Positions 49,733 to 60,606 are shown, counted from the stretch's first letter. The stretch is DNA of 64,000 nucleotides from Mesorhizobium loti (GCA_002356515.1 AP017605.1:7177020-7241019); one strand, 5' to 3'. The notes: generated by a model not told the origin, from the sequence alone. Translations and numbers: made by a program.

Positions 49733-50737
49733 ATGGCAAATCCGGTTCTGATCGAGGTTCTGCGCGGCGCGATCGTCGAGAGCGCGCATCGCGGTGCCGT
49801 CGCGGTCTTCGATGCCGATGGCAAGCCGGTCCTGGAGATCGGCGACACCTCGAAGCCGGTGTTTCCGCGCTCGGCGGTCAAGGCCATCCAGGCCCTGCCG
49901 CTGGTCGAAACGGGTGCTGCCGATGCCTATGGGTTCGGCAATCGCGAGCTGGCGCTGGCCTGTGCCTCGCATTCGGGCGAGCCGGCGCATGTCGAACTGG
50001 CACGGTCCATGCTGGCCAAGGCCGGGTTGGACAAGTCGGCGCTTGAATGCGGCGCTCATTGGCCTTCAAACCACGACGCCGAGATCGCACTCGCCCGCAC
50101 TGGCGATTTGCCCAATGCGTTGCACAACAATTGCTCCGGCAAACATTCCGGTTTCCTCTGTACCTGCGTGCACTCCGGCATTGCGCACCGTGGCTACGTC
50201 AAGGCGGGGCACGCACTGCAAGAGATGGTGCGCGACGCCATGCAGGCGGTCACCGGCGCTGTCCATGGCGCCGATGAGCGGGCGACCGATGGCTGCTCGA
50301 TCCCGACCTATGCGGTGCCGCTCAAGAGTTTCGCACTCGGCTTTGCCCGCATGGCCACGACAAATGGTTTCGGCCCTGAGCGGGCCAAGGCGGCCAAGCG
50401 CCTGCTGGCCGCCTGCATGGCGGAGCCCTTCTATGTCGCCGGCACCGGCCGCGAAGACGTCGCCCTGATGGAAGCAGCACCGGGCCGGATTTTTGCGAAA
50501 GGCGGCGCCGAAGGTGTCCACTGTGCAGCAATTCCGGAGCTTGGCCTCGGTATCGCGCTGAAATGCGATGATGGCGCCCACCGCGCCAGCGAAGCCATGG
50601 TCGCCGCCGTCCTCGCCAAGCTGCTGCGTGCGGACGAGGCCCTGTCGGCAAAGCTCATCGAACTGGCAAACGCACCGATCGAAAGCCGGATCGGCGCCAA
50701 GGTCGGGGCGCTGAGGCCGACCCCAGCCTTGAATTGA
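49733..50737 (+). CDS. L-asparaginase of the R. etli (class 3) type
   Basis: The 334-residue protein hydrolyses L-asparagine to aspartate and ammonia. It carries the Ser-Lys tandem of the R. etli enzyme: Ser47 and Lys50 (PRSAVKAIQ), Ser79 (CASHSGEP), and the zinc site Cys134, Lys137 (NNCSGKHSG) and Cys188 (DGCSIP), each one residue before the R. etli numbering. GGAGGT precedes ATG 49733. No signal peptide is present, so it is cytoplasmic. It converges with the next gene after 9 bp. Confidence 0.9.
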   Translation: MANPVLIEVLRGAIVESAHRGAVAVFDADGKPVLEIGDTSKPVFPRSAVKAIQALPLVETGAADAYGFGNRELALACASHSGEPAHVELARSMLAKAGLDKSALECGAHWPSNHDAEIALARTGDLPNALHNNCSGKHSGFLCTCVHSGIAHRGYVKAGHALQEMVRDAMQAVTGAVHGADERATDGCSIPTYAVPLKSFALGFARMATTNGFGPERAKAAKRLLAACMAEPFYVAGTGREDVALMEAAPGRIFAKGGAEGVHCAAIPELGLGIALKCDDGAHRASEAMVAAVLAKLLRADEALSAKLIELANAPIESRIGAKVGALRPTPALN

Positions 50738-50746
50738 AGATTGCTC

Positions 50747-52123
50747 TCAGCTGACGCGGTTGCGCTCGACAGTCAGATGGGCAAAGCCGCTGTTGCTTAG
50801 CTGGGTGAGGTCAGCTGTCACCGGCTCGGCCCAGCGCTGGCCGATGACGGCGCCCTTCAGCGCGCCGTCGATGACATTGTCGGAGATGACGGCGGCGCCG
50901 GCGCCCTCGACCACGCTGACGACGATGCCGGTGCCGGCCTTGCGGATGATGTTGCCCGTGGCCACGACATTGCGCAGATACGGCCCCCAGCCGATCGACA
51001 TGCCGTAGAGCGGCGCGCTCTCGATGACGTTGTTGGAAGCGATGGTGTCGGCCTCGACGGCGATGCCGACGCCGAAGCCGGGCGGATCGGCGGTGTAGGG
51101 GCCGCTGGTCGACAGATTGCGCACGATGTTGCCGGAGCAGACACCCATGCGGCCGCCTTCGTTGAAGTTGACGATCGAGATGCCGTTGGCCGCGCCATCG
51201 ACGATGTTGTTGCTGATGACGGCGCCCTCGAACGAGAATTCGGAATAGACCGCGGTCTCGCCCGAGCGCGAACAGGTATTGCCGGAAATCTGCAGATTGC
51301 TGGAACTGTTGGCGCGGATCGCCGAGAAAGCGCAATCCGAGACGACATTGCCCGAAATGATGACGTTGCCGGCGCGGAAGGCATTGATGCCATTGCCGTT
51401 CTGACCGGTTCCGCCGCTGCGCGCGCCGATGCGTTCGACACGGTTGCCGGTGACCATTGTGCCGTCTTCGGCCGCCTGCCAGCGATGCACCAGAATGCCG
51501 CCATTGGCACAGTCGGAGACCGTGTTGCCCGATATCGCCAGCCCGGCTGCTTCGACCGAATAGATGCCGGCGTCGGCCGCGCCCGATATGTCGGAGCGTT
51601 CGATGCGGCCCGCCGCATGTTCCAGCGCCAGCCCGTTCTTGCCGCTGCCGGTTATCTGGCAATTGTCGACAACGAGATGGCCGACCCGGCGCAGGTCGAG
51701 CAGCCCTTGCGCATAGTCGCCCATCGAGCGGTTCGAACCGTCGAAGACCAGCCCGCTGAGTTCGACATGGTCGGCCTGTTCGGCCATGAAGAGGTGGCCA
51801 TCGCCGCCATAGACGATCCGCGTGGCGCCCGGTACGCCGGAAAGGCGCACGCGGCTGGGCAGCGAGAGGTTGGACACCACATAGGTACCCGCCGGCAGGA
51901 ACACCGGTATATCGCGGTCGTTCGAGTCACGCAGCAGCTTGGCAAAGGCCTTGCTCTGGTCATCGAACGTGCCGGGCTGCACGCCAAGTTCGGTGGCGTT
52001 GATCGAGCCGCGCATCGAGGCCTTTTCGATACCAGCCAGGCTGGCTGCCGCCGCCTTGCCAAGCGCGAGACCCATCACGGCAAAGCCGGCGGTTCCGGTC
52101 AGCAGCGTTCGTCTGTTCAACAT
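50747..52123 (-). CDS. Tat-exported beta-helix repeat protein (TIGR03808 type)
   Basis: The 458-residue precursor has a twin-arginine signal peptide (MLNRRTLLTGTAGFAVMGLA). The mature part is a right-handed parallel beta-helix: repeats of about 22 residues with ISGNTVSDC-, VISGNVVSDC- and ISNNIVDGA-type turns run from about residue 100 to 440. Similar proteins are annotated as Tat-translocated repeat proteins without known function; pectate-lyase-like folds often bind polysaccharide. A GTG at 52129 is a possible alternative start. It is divergent from the Gre-like gene. Confidence 0.85.
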   Translation of the reverse strand: MLNRRTLLTGTAGFAVMGLALGKAAAASLAGIEKASMRGSINATELGVQPGTFDDQSKAFAKLLRDSNDRDIPVFLPAGTYVVSNLSLPSRVRLSGVPGATRIVYGGDGHLFMAEQADHVELSGLVFDGSNRSMGDYAQGLLDLRRVGHLVVDNCQITGSGKNGLALEHAAGRIERSDISGAADAGIYSVEAAGLAISGNTVSDCANGGILVHRWQAAEDGTMVTGNRVERIGARSGGTGQNGNGINAFRAGNVIISGNVVSDCAFSAIRANSSSNLQISGNTCSRSGETAVYSEFSFEGAVISNNIVDGAANGISIVNFNEGGRMGVCSGNIVRNLSTSGPYTADPPGFGVGIAVEADTIASNNVIESAPLYGMSIGWGPYLRNVVATGNIIRKAGTGIVVSVVEGAGAAVISDNVIDGALKGAVIGQRWAEPVTADLTQLSNSGFAHLTVERNRVS

Positions 52124-52243
52124 CGGCACAGATTCCTAGAGTTCACCTCCGATGTCGCAGGAATCGTGCCAGATGTTGTGTTCCTTTTCGCAAGACATCG
52201 GCAATGGCTTGTCGAGCAGCCACGCTGCGCATAAGTTCAGGGG

Positions 52244-52717
52244 ATGAGCAGAGCTTTTACCCGCGAAGAAGACAGCGAGAATGCCATCGCCGGCGTCGGC
52301 GAGCGGCCGATCAGCACGCACCGCAATCTGGTGACGGAGCGCGGCCTGGCGCAGATCGAGGACAATCTGACCGATCTGCGCGATATCCTGGCGAAGGCCG
52401 AACGGAAAGCCGACCGCGAGCGCATCGCGGTCGTGTCGCGCGACCTGCGCTACTGGACGGCCCGGCGCGAAAACGCCGAACTGTCCGTGCCGGAGCCCGA
52501 CAGCGACGTCGTCCGCTTCGGCATGGGCGTCACCTTGGAAGGCGATGACGGCAAGAAGGTGCACTGGAAGATCGTCGGCGAGGACGAGGCCGATCCGGCC
52601 AAGGGCACGATTTCCCACGTCTCGCCAATGGCGGTCGCTCTGTTCGGCAAGAAGATCGGCGAGGTCGTCACGGTCAACGGCAAGGAATGGGAAATCGTCA
52701 AGCTGTCGGACAGTTAG
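52244..52717 (+). CDS. GreA/GreB-family transcription elongation factor
   Basis: The 157-residue protein has a GreA/GreB layout: an N-terminal coiled-coil (NLVTERGLAQIEDNLTDLRD to about residue 75) that enters the RNA polymerase channel, then a C-terminal domain with VHWKIVGEDEADPAKGTIS and SPMAVALFGKKIGEVV. It is shorter and more divergent than standard GreA, and may be the second Gre-like protein found in rhizobia. It converges with mutB 11 bp away. Confidence 0.85.
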   Translation: MSRAFTREEDSENAIAGVGERPISTHRNLVTERGLAQIEDNLTDLRDILAKAERKADRERIAVVSRDLRYWTARRENAELSVPEPDSDVVRFGMGVTLEGDDGKKVHWKIVGEDEADPAKGTISHVSPMAVALFGKKIGEVVTVNGKEWEIVKLSDS

Positions 52718-52728
52718 AGCCACATAGC

Positions 52729-54852
52729 CTAGTTGGCGGCCAGCAGCCGATCCATCAACCGGTCCGCCGCCTCCGGAATAACAGTCCCTGGCGGAAAAAT
52801 TTCCGCCGCGCCGGCTTGCAGCACCGCGTCGTAGTCCTGCGGTGGGATAACACCGCCGGCGACGATCAGCATGTCGCCTCGGCCGAGCTTTTTCAGCGCG
52901 TCGCGCAATTCGGGGATCAGCGTCAGGTGTCCTGCCGCCAGCGATGAGGCGCCGATGATATGGACGTCATGCTGGACCGCCAGTTTCGCGATCTCTTCCG
53001 GTGTCTGGAACATCGCGCCGACAGTGACGTCGAAGCCGAGATCGGCGAAGGCCGTGGCGATCACCTTCTGGCCGCGGTCGTGGCCATCCTGTCCCATCTT
53101 GGCAACGAGGATGCGCGGTTTGCTGCCGTTCTTCTTCTCGAAAGCTGCGAGCTTGTCCTGCAGCCCGTCGACCAAGGGACTGTCGCCAAGCGCCTTGCGA
53201 TAGACGCCGGAAATGGTCTGCACCGTCGCGACGTGGCGGCCAAAGGCTCTTTCGAGCGCAAACGAGATCTCGCCGACCGTGGCATTGGCGCGCGCGGCGC
53301 GTATGGCGAATTCCAGCAGGTTCTCATTGCCCTGTGCGGCGCGGGTCAGCGCATCGAGCGCGCTTTCCACGGCAGCGACATCGCGCGTGCCCTTCAGCCG
53401 CTGCAGCTTCGACAATTGCCGGGCCCTGACCTCGGCATTGTCGATCTTCAGCACGTCGACCTCGATGTCGTTCTCGGGGCGATGCGCATTGACGCCGACC
53501 AGCATCTGCTCGCCGGAATCGATGCGCGCCTGCGTGCGCGCCGCCGCTTCCTCGATGCGCAGCTTCGGAATGCCTTGTTCGGTCGCGGCGGCCATGCCAC
53601 CGAGAGCCTCGACTTCCTCGATATGGCTCAGCGCGCGCGCCGCCAGGTCGTGCGTCAGCCGTTCGAGATAGGCCGAGCCGCCCCACGGGTCGATGATGCG
53701 TGTGGTGCCGGATTCCTTTTGCAGGATGAGCTGCGTGTTGCGGGCGATGCGCGCCGAATGGTCGGTTGGCAGCGCCATCGCCTCGTCGAAGGAGTTGGTG
53801 TGCAGCGACTGGGTATGCCCTTGCGTCGCGGCCATCGCCTCGATCATGGTGCGGATAATGTTGTTGTACGGGTCCTGCGCCGTCAGTGACCAGCCGGACG
53901 TCTGGCAATGGGTGCGCAGCGACAGCGAGCGCTCGTCCTTCGGCGCAAAATTCTTCTTCATCAGCGTCGCCCACAGCAGGCGCGCCGCCCTGAGCTTGGC
54001 CACTTCCATGAAGAAGTTCATGCCAATCGCCCAGAAGAAGGACAGGCGTGGCGCGAAGCGGTCGATATCGAGGCCCGCCGCGACACCGGCGCGGGCATAT
54101 TCTATGCCGTCGGCGATCGTGTAGGCAAGCTCCAGGTCGGCCGTCGCGCCGGCTTCCTGCATGTGATAGCCGGAGATCGATATCGAATTGAACTTCGGCA
54201 TGTTCTTCGATGTGTAGGAGAAGATGTCCGAAACGATCCGCATCGAGGGCTTTGGGGGATAGATGTAGGTGTTGCGGACCATGAACTCCTTCAGAATGTC
54301 GTTCTGAATGGTCCCGGCCAGATCCTTCTGCGCAACGCCCTGTTCTTCCGCCGCGACGATATAGAGCGCCATGATCGGCAGCACCGCGCCGTTCATCGTC
54401 ATCGACACCGTCATGTCACCGAGCGGAATGCCGTCGAACAACTGCCGCATGTCGAGGATCGAATCGATGGCGACGCCCGCCATGCCGACATCGCCGGCAA
54501 CGCGCGGATGGTCGCTGTCATAGCCGCGATGCGTGGCGAGATCGAAGGCGACCGACAGGCCTTTCTGGCCGGCGGCAAGATTGCGCCGGTAAAACGCGTT
54601 GGACTCCTCGGCCGTCGAGAAACCGGCATATTGCCGGATCGTCCAGGGCTGCTGGACATACATGGTCGGGTAGGGGCCACGCACGAAAGGCGGCAGGCCC
54701 GGATAGGTATCGAGATGCGGCAGACCCTTGAGATCGCCCTGATTGTAGAGATGCTTGACGACAAGGCCTTCTGGCGTCACCCGCTGGCCCTTGACCTCGA
54801 CCGGCGCGCGGCGCGGCGGCGCCCAGCCGACCTGACTGAAATCCGGAATCAA
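52729..54852 (-). CDS. mutB: Methylmalonyl-CoA mutase large (B12-binding) subunit
   Basis: MutB converts methylmalonyl-CoA to succinyl-CoA with adenosylcobalamin. The 707-residue subunit has the TIM-barrel substrate domain ([37 protein letters not shown]) and a C-terminal cobalamin-binding domain with Asp589-Gly-His591-Asp-Arg-Gly594 (the DxHxxG motif) and GASSLAAGH. The TTG start at 54852 overlaps the mutA stop as TTGA, which explains the absence of an ATG where homologues begin. It pairs with MutA. Confidence 0.93.
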   Translation of the reverse strand: MIPDFSQVGWAPPRRAPVEVKGQRVTPEGLVVKHLYNQGDLKGLPHLDTYPGLPPFVRGPYPTMYVQQPWTIRQYAGFSTAEESNAFYRRNLAAGQKGLSVAFDLATHRGYDSDHPRVAGDVGMAGVAIDSILDMRQLFDGIPLGDMTVSMTMNGAVLPIMALYIVAAEEQGVAQKDLAGTIQNDILKEFMVRNTYIYPPKPSMRIVSDIFSYTSKNMPKFNSISISGYHMQEAGATADLELAYTIADGIEYARAGVAAGLDIDRFAPRLSFFWAIGMNFFMEVAKLRAARLLWATLMKKNFAPKDERSLSLRTHCQTSGWSLTAQDPYNNIIRTMIEAMAATQGHTQSLHTNSFDEAMALPTDHSARIARNTQLILQKESGTTRIIDPWGGSAYLERLTHDLAARALSHIEEVEALGGMAAATEQGIPKLRIEEAAARTQARIDSGEQMLVGVNAHRPENDIEVDVLKIDNAEVRARQLSKLQRLKGTRDVAAVESALDALTRAAQGNENLLEFAIRAARANATVGEISFALERAFGRHVATVQTISGVYRKALGDSPLVDGLQDKLAAFEKKNGSKPRILVAKMGQDGHDRGQKVIATAFADLGFDVTVGAMFQTPEEIAKLAVQHDVHIIGASSLAAGHLTLIPELRDALKKLGRGDMLIVAGGVIPPQDYDAVLQAGAAEIFPPGTVIPEAADRLMDRLLAAN

Positions 54853-56291
54853 GAGGCGGCCCCGATGGATTGGTCGATGCGAACAGGAGGGAGAGGTTCG
54901 CACAGCACGACGCCTTCGGTGAAGGCAGGCCGCTGCTGTGCGTCCAGCGTCTCGACCGGACGCTCGGTCTTCTGCGGATAGAGCGTTGTGCCGATGATCG
55001 CTCGCTCACCGGACTTGAAGGCGGCGTCGCGACGAGCGGCGGCCGCGCGAACGCGCTTCTGGATGTGCCCGTCCCGAAGGCTGGACAATACGCCTCCTTC
55101 GGCCTCGATCGTCTGCAGTTCCGCCCAGGCGGCTTCGCAAAGGTCCGCTGTAAGCGCTTCGACCGCACCGGACCCATAGGCGGGATCGGCGACATGATCG
55201 ACATGGCTTTCATTGGCCATGATCAGCTGCGCGTTGCGTGCGACGCGGCGGGCAAAAGGCGCCGGCAGGCCGTGCGCGATCGTGTGCGGCAGGATGGAGA
55301 TCGAATCGGCTCCCCCCGCCGCCGCGGCGAAACAGCCGATCGTCGTGCGCAGGATGTTGGTCTCCGGGTCCAATGCCGTCATCATGCGAAAGGAAGTCTC
55401 GGCATGGATGTTGGCCGTGGAATTGGGGATCGAGCAGGCCTCCTGCACCCGTGCCCAGAGCCTGCGCAGCGCCCGGACCTTGGCCATTGACAGGAACTGG
55501 TCCTGGTCGACACTGAGGGCGAAGCCGATATGCGGCGCGGCATAGACGAGCGGCTGCCGCGCCTTCTCGAACATTCTGAGATACGAGACAGCCGAAGCCA
55601 GCATGATGCCGAGTTCCTGCGCCTCCGTGGCGCCGGCATTGTGGAAGACGCGACCGTCCGCTTCCAGAAGCACGCCGGGAACGCCCATCGAGAAGAAATG
55701 CGCCAGCGATTGCGGCATCGATTCCTGCAGCGCCTCGATCGACATGCGCAGCCGGCCGGTGCCGGCGAGGATCGCCGCCGGGTCGATGCCGAAGGACAGG
55801 TTGAGTTTTGCCGGATCGGAGCGGCGCTTGCTCAGGAACGCCACCAGCCAGTCGGCCATGGGGCGGCTCCACGGGTGGGTGTCGATGCGGATCTGGACCC
55901 GGTTGAGGGGTACGCCCTCCAGCACCGTCTCCAGCGCCTGCGCGGTTCTCGGCAGGCCGTAGCCGAATGCGTTCGGGGCGCCTTCGAAGACGAGCGACAG
56001 TCCCGTCGCGCCCTGTGCGATATCATCCAGGACCTGCGCCTTGGCGCGATCGACATCGGGATCGTCGACGCGCTGGTTGACGATCCACGGCGATCGGGGA
56101 TTCGCGCGCACGATCGGCTCGGCCCCGGTAGAACGGTCGTAGAGCGGCTCGATGCGGATGGCGTCGTCGGTGTGCGAAACCAGCTTTTCCTCAAAGGATG
56201 CGCCGGCCAGCGCCTTTTCCGCCAGGGCCAGCCATCGCTGGCGCTCCGCGTTCACAGGTTCAGCATCCCTAGTCAAGGCTCCGGCGCCCAT
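54849..56291 (-). CDS. mutA: Methylmalonyl-CoA mutase small subunit
   Basis: The 480-residue protein is homologous to the barrel domain of the large subunit but lacks the cobalamin-binding domain, as in heterodimeric methylmalonyl-CoA mutases. It contains [40 protein letters not shown] and [20 protein letters not shown]. The gene ends in overlap with the mutB start, so stoichiometric synthesis is likely. Together they complete propionyl-CoA to succinyl-CoA conversion; epimerase and carboxylase genes are not in the window. Confidence 0.92.
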   Translation of the reverse strand: MGAGALTRDAEPVNAERQRWLALAEKALAGASFEEKLVSHTDDAIRIEPLYDRSTGAEPIVRANPRSPWIVNQRVDDPDVDRAKAQVLDDIAQGATGLSLVFEGAPNAFGYGLPRTAQALETVLEGVPLNRVQIRIDTHPWSRPMADWLVAFLSKRRSDPAKLNLSFGIDPAAILAGTGRLRMSIEALQESMPQSLAHFFSMGVPGVLLEADGRVFHNAGATEAQELGIMLASAVSYLRMFEKARQPLVYAAPHIGFALSVDQDQFLSMAKVRALRRLWARVQEACSIPNSTANIHAETSFRMMTALDPETNILRTTIGCFAAAAGGADSISILPHTIAHGLPAPFARRVARNAQLIMANESHVDHVADPAYGSGAVEALTADLCEAAWAELQTIEAEGGVLSSLRDGHIQKRVRAAAARRDAAFKSGERAIIGTTLYPQKTERPVETLDAQQRPAFTEGVVLCEPLPPVRIDQSIGAAS

Positions 56292-56598
56292 CCATCTTCC
56301 TCATTCATGTGGCCGCACCAGCCGGGCGGTTCAGTCTACGGTCCCCGGTCGGTTATCGCAATGCACGTCCGGGGTCCGAATGCGATCCATTGGATATAGG
56401 TCGGCTTGCGTGGACGAACCATGAACGATTGCCAAACACCAGCAAAATCCGCAAGTTCCAAAATCCGATTTGAGCGATTGGCCCGCTTTGGACGATAAGC
56501 CCCAGTTTGGACAATTGTCATTGTCGCTGTGCGACAGCCTCACTATACCTTCGGGCAAAGGCTGGCTTTTGACACATCAATTTGCGGAGACCCTGGAT
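56292..56598. other. Intergenic region upstream of mutA and the HerA-like ATPase gene
   Basis: About 307 bp between divergent genes. It contains both promoter regions, including an AT-richer stretch from 56510 to 56590 before the ATPase gene. In-frame sequence upstream of 56599 is not family-like, so I treat it as non-coding. No hairpin or clear binding site was recognised. Confidence 0.35.
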
Positions 56599-58146
56599 AT
56601 GGCTGACGACACCAGTATTTTCATCGGCGCCAGCCGCAAGCCCGACGACAGCTATCAGCGCCCCGAGGAATTGCTGCTGCAGTACGGGAATCGGCATGGT
56701 CTGGTGACCGGAGCCACCGGCACCGGGAAGACCGTCTCCTTGCAGATTCTGGCCGAAGGGTTTTCAAATGCCGGCGTGCCGGTGTTCTGCGCCGATATCA
56801 AGGGCGATCTGTCGGGCATCGCGATGATGGGCACGGCGCAGGATTTCCTGGTCAAGCGGGCCGCGCAGGTCAAGCTCGACCCCTACGACTTCCAGGAATT
56901 CCCGGTCATCTTCTGGGACCTGTTCGGCGAGCAGGGCCACCCCATCCGCGCGACCGTCTCTGAAATGGGACCGCTTCTGCTGTCGCGGCTGATGAACCTG
57001 ACCGACGCGCAGGAAGGCATCATGAACATTGCCTTCCGCATTGCCGATGAAGAGGGCCTGCTGCTTCTCGATCTCAAGGACCTGCAGGCGCTGCTGGCCA
57101 ACATCGCCGAGCGCGCCGAAGAGATCAGCGCGCGCTACGGCAATGTCACCAAGCCATCGGTGGGTGCCATTCAGCGCACGCTGCTGGTGCTGGAGCAGCA
57201 GGGCGCGGCCAACTTCTTCGGCGAGCCGGCCCTGCGCATCTCCGACATCATGCGCACCACGCGTGACGGCCGGGGCGCCGTCAGCGTGCTCGCCGCCGAC
57301 AAGCTAATGATGAACCCGCGGCTCTACGCGACCTTCCTGCTCTGGCTGATGTCGGAGCTGTTCGAGGAACTGCCGGAGGTCGGCGATCCCGACCAGCCGA
57401 AGCTGGTGTTCTTCTTCGACGAGGCGCATCTGCTTTTTGACGAGGCGCCGAAAGTGCTGATCGACCGCGTCGAACAGGTGGTCCGCCTGATCCGCTCGAA
57501 GGGCGTCGGCGTCTATTTCGTCACGCAGAACCCGCTGGATATCCCGGAAAAGGTGCTGGCCCAGCTCGGCAACCGTGTTCAGCACGCGCTGCGCGCCTAT
57601 ACACCGCGCGAGCAGCAGGCGGTTAGGACGGCGGCCGACACGTTCCGGCCGAATCCCGATTTCGACTGCGCCACCACCATCACCCAGCTCGCCACCGGAG
57701 AGGCACTGGTCTCGACACTAGAGGACAAGGGCATTCCGTCCATGGTTCAACGCACCTTGATCCGTCCGCCGTCGTCGCGGCTCGGGCCGATAACTCCCGC
57801 CGAGCGGCAAAAACTGATCGCGGAGAGCCCGGTCGCCGGCCAGTACGACCAGGTCATCGACCGCGAATCGGCCTTCGAGATCCTGCAGAAGAAGGCCAAG
57901 GAAGCACAGGACGCCGAAGCGCAGGCGCAGCAGGCCGGCACTGGCGGTTCGCGCTGGACCATTCCGGGCTTCGGCAATGATGATCCCGCGCCGCAGTCCG
58001 GCGGCCGGCGCGCGCCGGCGCCACGCCCGTCCAATCGCCAGACGGTGGCCGAAGCCGCGATCAAGTCGGTGGTGCGCTCGGTCGGCTCGTCGGTCGGACG
58101 CGCCATCGTGCGCGGGATTTTAGGAAGCCTGTCGCGGGGGCGTTGA
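56599..58146 (+). CDS. HerA-like / DUF853 P-loop ATPase
   Basis: The 515-residue protein is a RecA-fold ATPase with Walker A GATGTGKT (38-45) and Walker [10 protein letters not shown] (Asp274-Glu275-Ala-His277), followed by [20 protein letters not shown] with the arginine-finger region. The DUF853 group is named helicase HerA-like, but its substrate is unproven. ATG 56599 is chosen; an in-frame upstream extension (56470) encodes residues not seen in the family. Its C-terminal 90 residues are Ala/Gln-rich, then basic. It converges with the LacI gene. Confidence 0.85.
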   Translation: MADDTSIFIGASRKPDDSYQRPEELLLQYGNRHGLVTGATGTGKTVSLQILAEGFSNAGVPVFCADIKGDLSGIAMMGTAQDFLVKRAAQVKLDPYDFQEFPVIFWDLFGEQGHPIRATVSEMGPLLLSRLMNLTDAQEGIMNIAFRIADEEGLLLLDLKDLQALLANIAERAEEISARYGNVTKPSVGAIQRTLLVLEQQGAANFFGEPALRISDIMRTTRDGRGAVSVLAADKLMMNPRLYATFLLWLMSELFEELPEVGDPDQPKLVFFFDEAHLLFDEAPKVLIDRVEQVVRLIRSKGVGVYFVTQNPLDIPEKVLAQLGNRVQHALRAYTPREQQAVRTAADTFRPNPDFDCATTITQLATGEALVSTLEDKGIPSMVQRTLIRPPSSRLGPITPAERQKLIAESPVAGQYDQVIDRESAFEILQKKAKEAQDAEAQAQQAGTGGSRWTIPGFGNDDPAPQSGGRRAPAPRPSNRQTVAEAAIKSVVRSVGSSVGRAIVRGILGSLSRGR

Positions 58147-58179
58147 GCCCCAGGCCGACAGCGTGTCGGGCGCTGCCCC

Positions 58180-59217
58180 CTAGATGTTTTCGCGGGTGTA
58201 GATCTCGAAGGGCAGGATGTTTGTAAAACTCCCGCCTTCGTTCGGCGCTGAGACAGCGCGAATCATGCCAGCCAAGGTCTCTTGCGCGATGCGGGCGAGG
58301 GGGTGTGAGATGATGAAGGTCAGCGTGCCGTCGAGCAGCGCCGGGCGGGTCGACTCCATCAGTTCATAGCCGACAACGACGAGGCTTCCGGCCCTGCCGG
58401 TGGAGCGCAGGGCGGCAATAGCGCCGGTGATGCCGCCGCCGGCGACATAAAGCCCGGACAGATCGGGATTTTCGTTCAGAAGCTTTTCGGTCATTTCCTG
58501 CGCGATGGCGCTCGATTCGAAGGTCAGCAGCGGCTCGAGCAGGGTGAAGCCAGGGGCGTGCTCGCGAAAATAGGAGCGAAAGCCACTCTCGTTCATCTCC
58601 TGGCAGCGGTAGCGGTGGTTGCCGACAAGGATGCCGAGCTTGCCGGGCGCCTTGCAGACATGCTCGAACACCCAGGCCGCCGTGCGCCCGACCTTCCAAT
58701 TGTCCAGTCCGATGTAGCGCACATGTCCGGTCGCCGAAATCTGCGAGATCAGCGCAAACACCGGCACGTTGCGGGCATGCAATGTGTCCACCGCCTGGGT
58801 GACGAGAGGATGCACCGCTGCAACGACGCCGACGGCATCGCATTCGGCGCCGAGCGCCAGCATGCGCGAGGCGACGTTCTGCGGTGACAGATCGTCCAGA
58901 AACTCCGTGCGCAGCTCTATCTCGCAATCGGGTATCGTTTCGGTTGCCAGGCGCAGCGCCTCGGCCATGTTGCGGTAGAAGGCGCGGCCAGGCTGGTGCA
59001 GCAGGAAACCGAACCGGTAGCGCTGCCGGGCGGCCGCCACGCGGCTGCGCAGCGCGCCCATGCCGTAGAAGCCGATTTGCTCCGCCGCCAGCCGGACGCG
59101 CTCGCGCATGCCCTGGCGGACGGCGCCCGAGCCGCTTAGCACGCGGTTGACGGTGGCCACCGAAACATTCGCCTCGGCAGCTACATCCTTGATCGTTGGC
59201 CGCTTGTTCTGATCCAT
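58180..59217 (-). CDS. LacI-family transcriptional regulator
   Basis: The 345-residue protein has the N-terminal LacI HTH (TIKDVAAEANVSVATVNRVL, residues about 8-27) and a periplasmic-binding-protein-like sugar domain (RFGFLLHQPGRAFYRNMAEAL). It is divergent from the oxygenase and ABC transporter genes and is the most likely regulator of them, responding to the transported compound. The short spacer in the upstream region contains the candidate operator at 59255-59284. Confidence 0.9.
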   Translation of the reverse strand: MDQNKRPTIKDVAAEANVSVATVNRVLSGSGAVRQGMRERVRLAAEQIGFYGMGALRSRVAAARQRYRFGFLLHQPGRAFYRNMAEALRLATETIPDCEIELRTEFLDDLSPQNVASRMLALGAECDAVGVVAAVHPLVTQAVDTLHARNVPVFALISQISATGHVRYIGLDNWKVGRTAAWVFEHVCKAPGKLGILVGNHRYRCQEMNESGFRSYFREHAPGFTLLEPLLTFESSAIAQEMTEKLLNENPDLSGLYVAGGGITGAIAALRSTGRAGSLVVVGYELMESTRPALLDGTLTFIISHPLARIAQETLAGMIRAVSAPNEGGSFTNILPFEIYTRENI

Positions 59218-59254
59218 TTCGTTTCATCCGCTTGGTGCAATTGATACTAAAATA

Positions 59255-59284
59255 TCATTTATCGTGCCAGATTGATATAAATGA
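59255..59284. promoter_or_regulatory. Candidate LacI-family operator
   Basis: TCATTTAT (59255-59262) and ATAAATGA (59277-59284) form an exact 8-bp inverted repeat with a 14-bp spacer in the AT-rich upstream region of the LacI gene. A second small repeat (TGATA/TATCA, 59242-59257) overlaps its left arm. LacI-family sites are usually shorter and more compact, so this is uncertain. Confidence 0.4.
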
Positions 59285-59498
59285 CACAATCCAATTGGAA
59301 CAAACATTCTATTCTTGCTTCATTTTGGATCAAGATGTTTATCTCGTCAAAAGCGAGCAAGGCGGACGCACCGCCAGCCCAAGGATAGCAGCAGCGCAGA
59401 CGGTTTTTCGCCCACCGCTCACAGGCGGTGTGAGGCAGCGTGCGCGTGTGGCCCATCCCAAGGCGTTGCGGGTGCGGCATTGCGGGTGGAGGAATTGC

Positions 59499-60506
59499 AT
59501 GGACGATCTCAAATATGGCGTGCGCGACAAGCGCGGCGACTGGAAGCCGAACGGACGCGTCGAGGGGGCGCCCTTATGGAACTGGCCGCCCAAACTGCCG
59601 AAGATACTGGCGTGGCTGCCCGGCTATATCTGGCCGTGGAATGCCTTCCACATGGCCACCGCTCTGCTCTACTGGTTCTATGTCGTCCCGAGCGTCGAGA
59701 CGATGAAGGCCATCGGCTGGGGTTGGGCGCTATGGCTCTATGCCGTCAACGCCGCGGCGATCCTCGTCTTCTACGGCATCTTCGAGCTGCGCTACTACAT
59801 CAAGCGCGCCCAGGCGACGCGGTTCAAATACAACCACAAATTCCCCGCCGATGCGCCCTCCGACGTGTTCTGGTTCCAGAGCCAGAACCTCGACAATTTC
59901 CTGCGCTCGTTCTTCATCACCATCCCGTTGTGGACGCTGGTCGAAGTCGTCTTCCTCTGGTGCTTTGCCAATGGCTACGTGCCGTGGGTCGGTTGGACGG
60001 ATCATCCGGTCTACCTCGCGGCACTGGTGCTGGTCGCGCCGGCCATCCACGAGGTGCATTTCTTCTTCATCCACCGGCTGATCCACTGGGGTCCGCTCTA
60101 TCGCTGGATCCATTCGGTCCATCACAATTCGATCAACCCGTCGCCCTGGTCGTCGCTGTCGATGCATCCGGTGGAGGGGTTCCTCTACCACGCGGTCGCC
60201 TTCTGGCACCTCGTCATCCCGTCCAATCCGATCGTCGCGCTGTTCCAGCTGCATGTCGCCGGCTTCGGCGCCGTCAATGGCCATCTCGGCTTCGACAAGC
60301 TCGAGGTGACCGAGGACATGGCCGTCAACAGCCACGCCTACACGCATTACCTGCACCACAAATATTTCGAGGTGAACTATGGCGGCGACGGGCTGATCCC
60401 GCTCGATCGATGGTTCGGCACCTGGCACGACGGCACCCGGGAGGGCGAAGCCATGATGGACGCCCGCTTCCAGAAAAAGAAGGAACGCATGAACGCCAGG
60501 GCGTGA
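59499..60506 (+). CDS. Membrane di-iron oxygenase of the sterol desaturase / fatty acid hydroxylase family
   Basis: The 335-residue protein has transmembrane segments at about 50-66, 74-93, 138-156 and 171-190, and the histidine boxes HRLIH (192-196), HSVHH (205-209) and HYLHH (283-287) that bind two irons. Such enzymes hydroxylate or desaturate lipid-like substrates using electrons from a ferredoxin or cytochrome b5. GGAGGAATT precedes ATG 59499. It is divergent from the LacI gene and precedes the binding-protein gene by 100 bp. The substrate is unknown. Confidence 0.88.
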   Translation: MDDLKYGVRDKRGDWKPNGRVEGAPLWNWPPKLPKILAWLPGYIWPWNAFHMATALLYWFYVVPSVETMKAIGWGWALWLYAVNAAAILVFYGIFELRYYIKRAQATRFKYNHKFPADAPSDVFWFQSQNLDNFLRSFFITIPLWTLVEVVFLWCFANGYVPWVGWTDHPVYLAALVLVAPAIHEVHFFFIHRLIHWGPLYRWIHSVHHNSINPSPWSSLSMHPVEGFLYHAVAFWHLVIPSNPIVALFQLHVAGFGAVNGHLGFDKLEVTEDMAVNSHAYTHYLHHKYFEVNYGGDGLIPLDRWFGTWHDGTREGEAMMDARFQKKKERMNARA

Positions 60507-60606
60507 GCAACGCCGCATTCGCAACGCGCGCAATCGGGAGAGAGGCGCGATGGAGCGAGCCACTGTTTTTCTAACCCGTCTGACGACGGCAACCGGGAGG
60601 AATGAA

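Noticed and set aside
58147..58179. Hairpin between the HerA-like and LacI genes
   Set aside because: Only a 6-bp stem (CCGACA/TGTCGG) and no T-run; too weak to list as a terminator.
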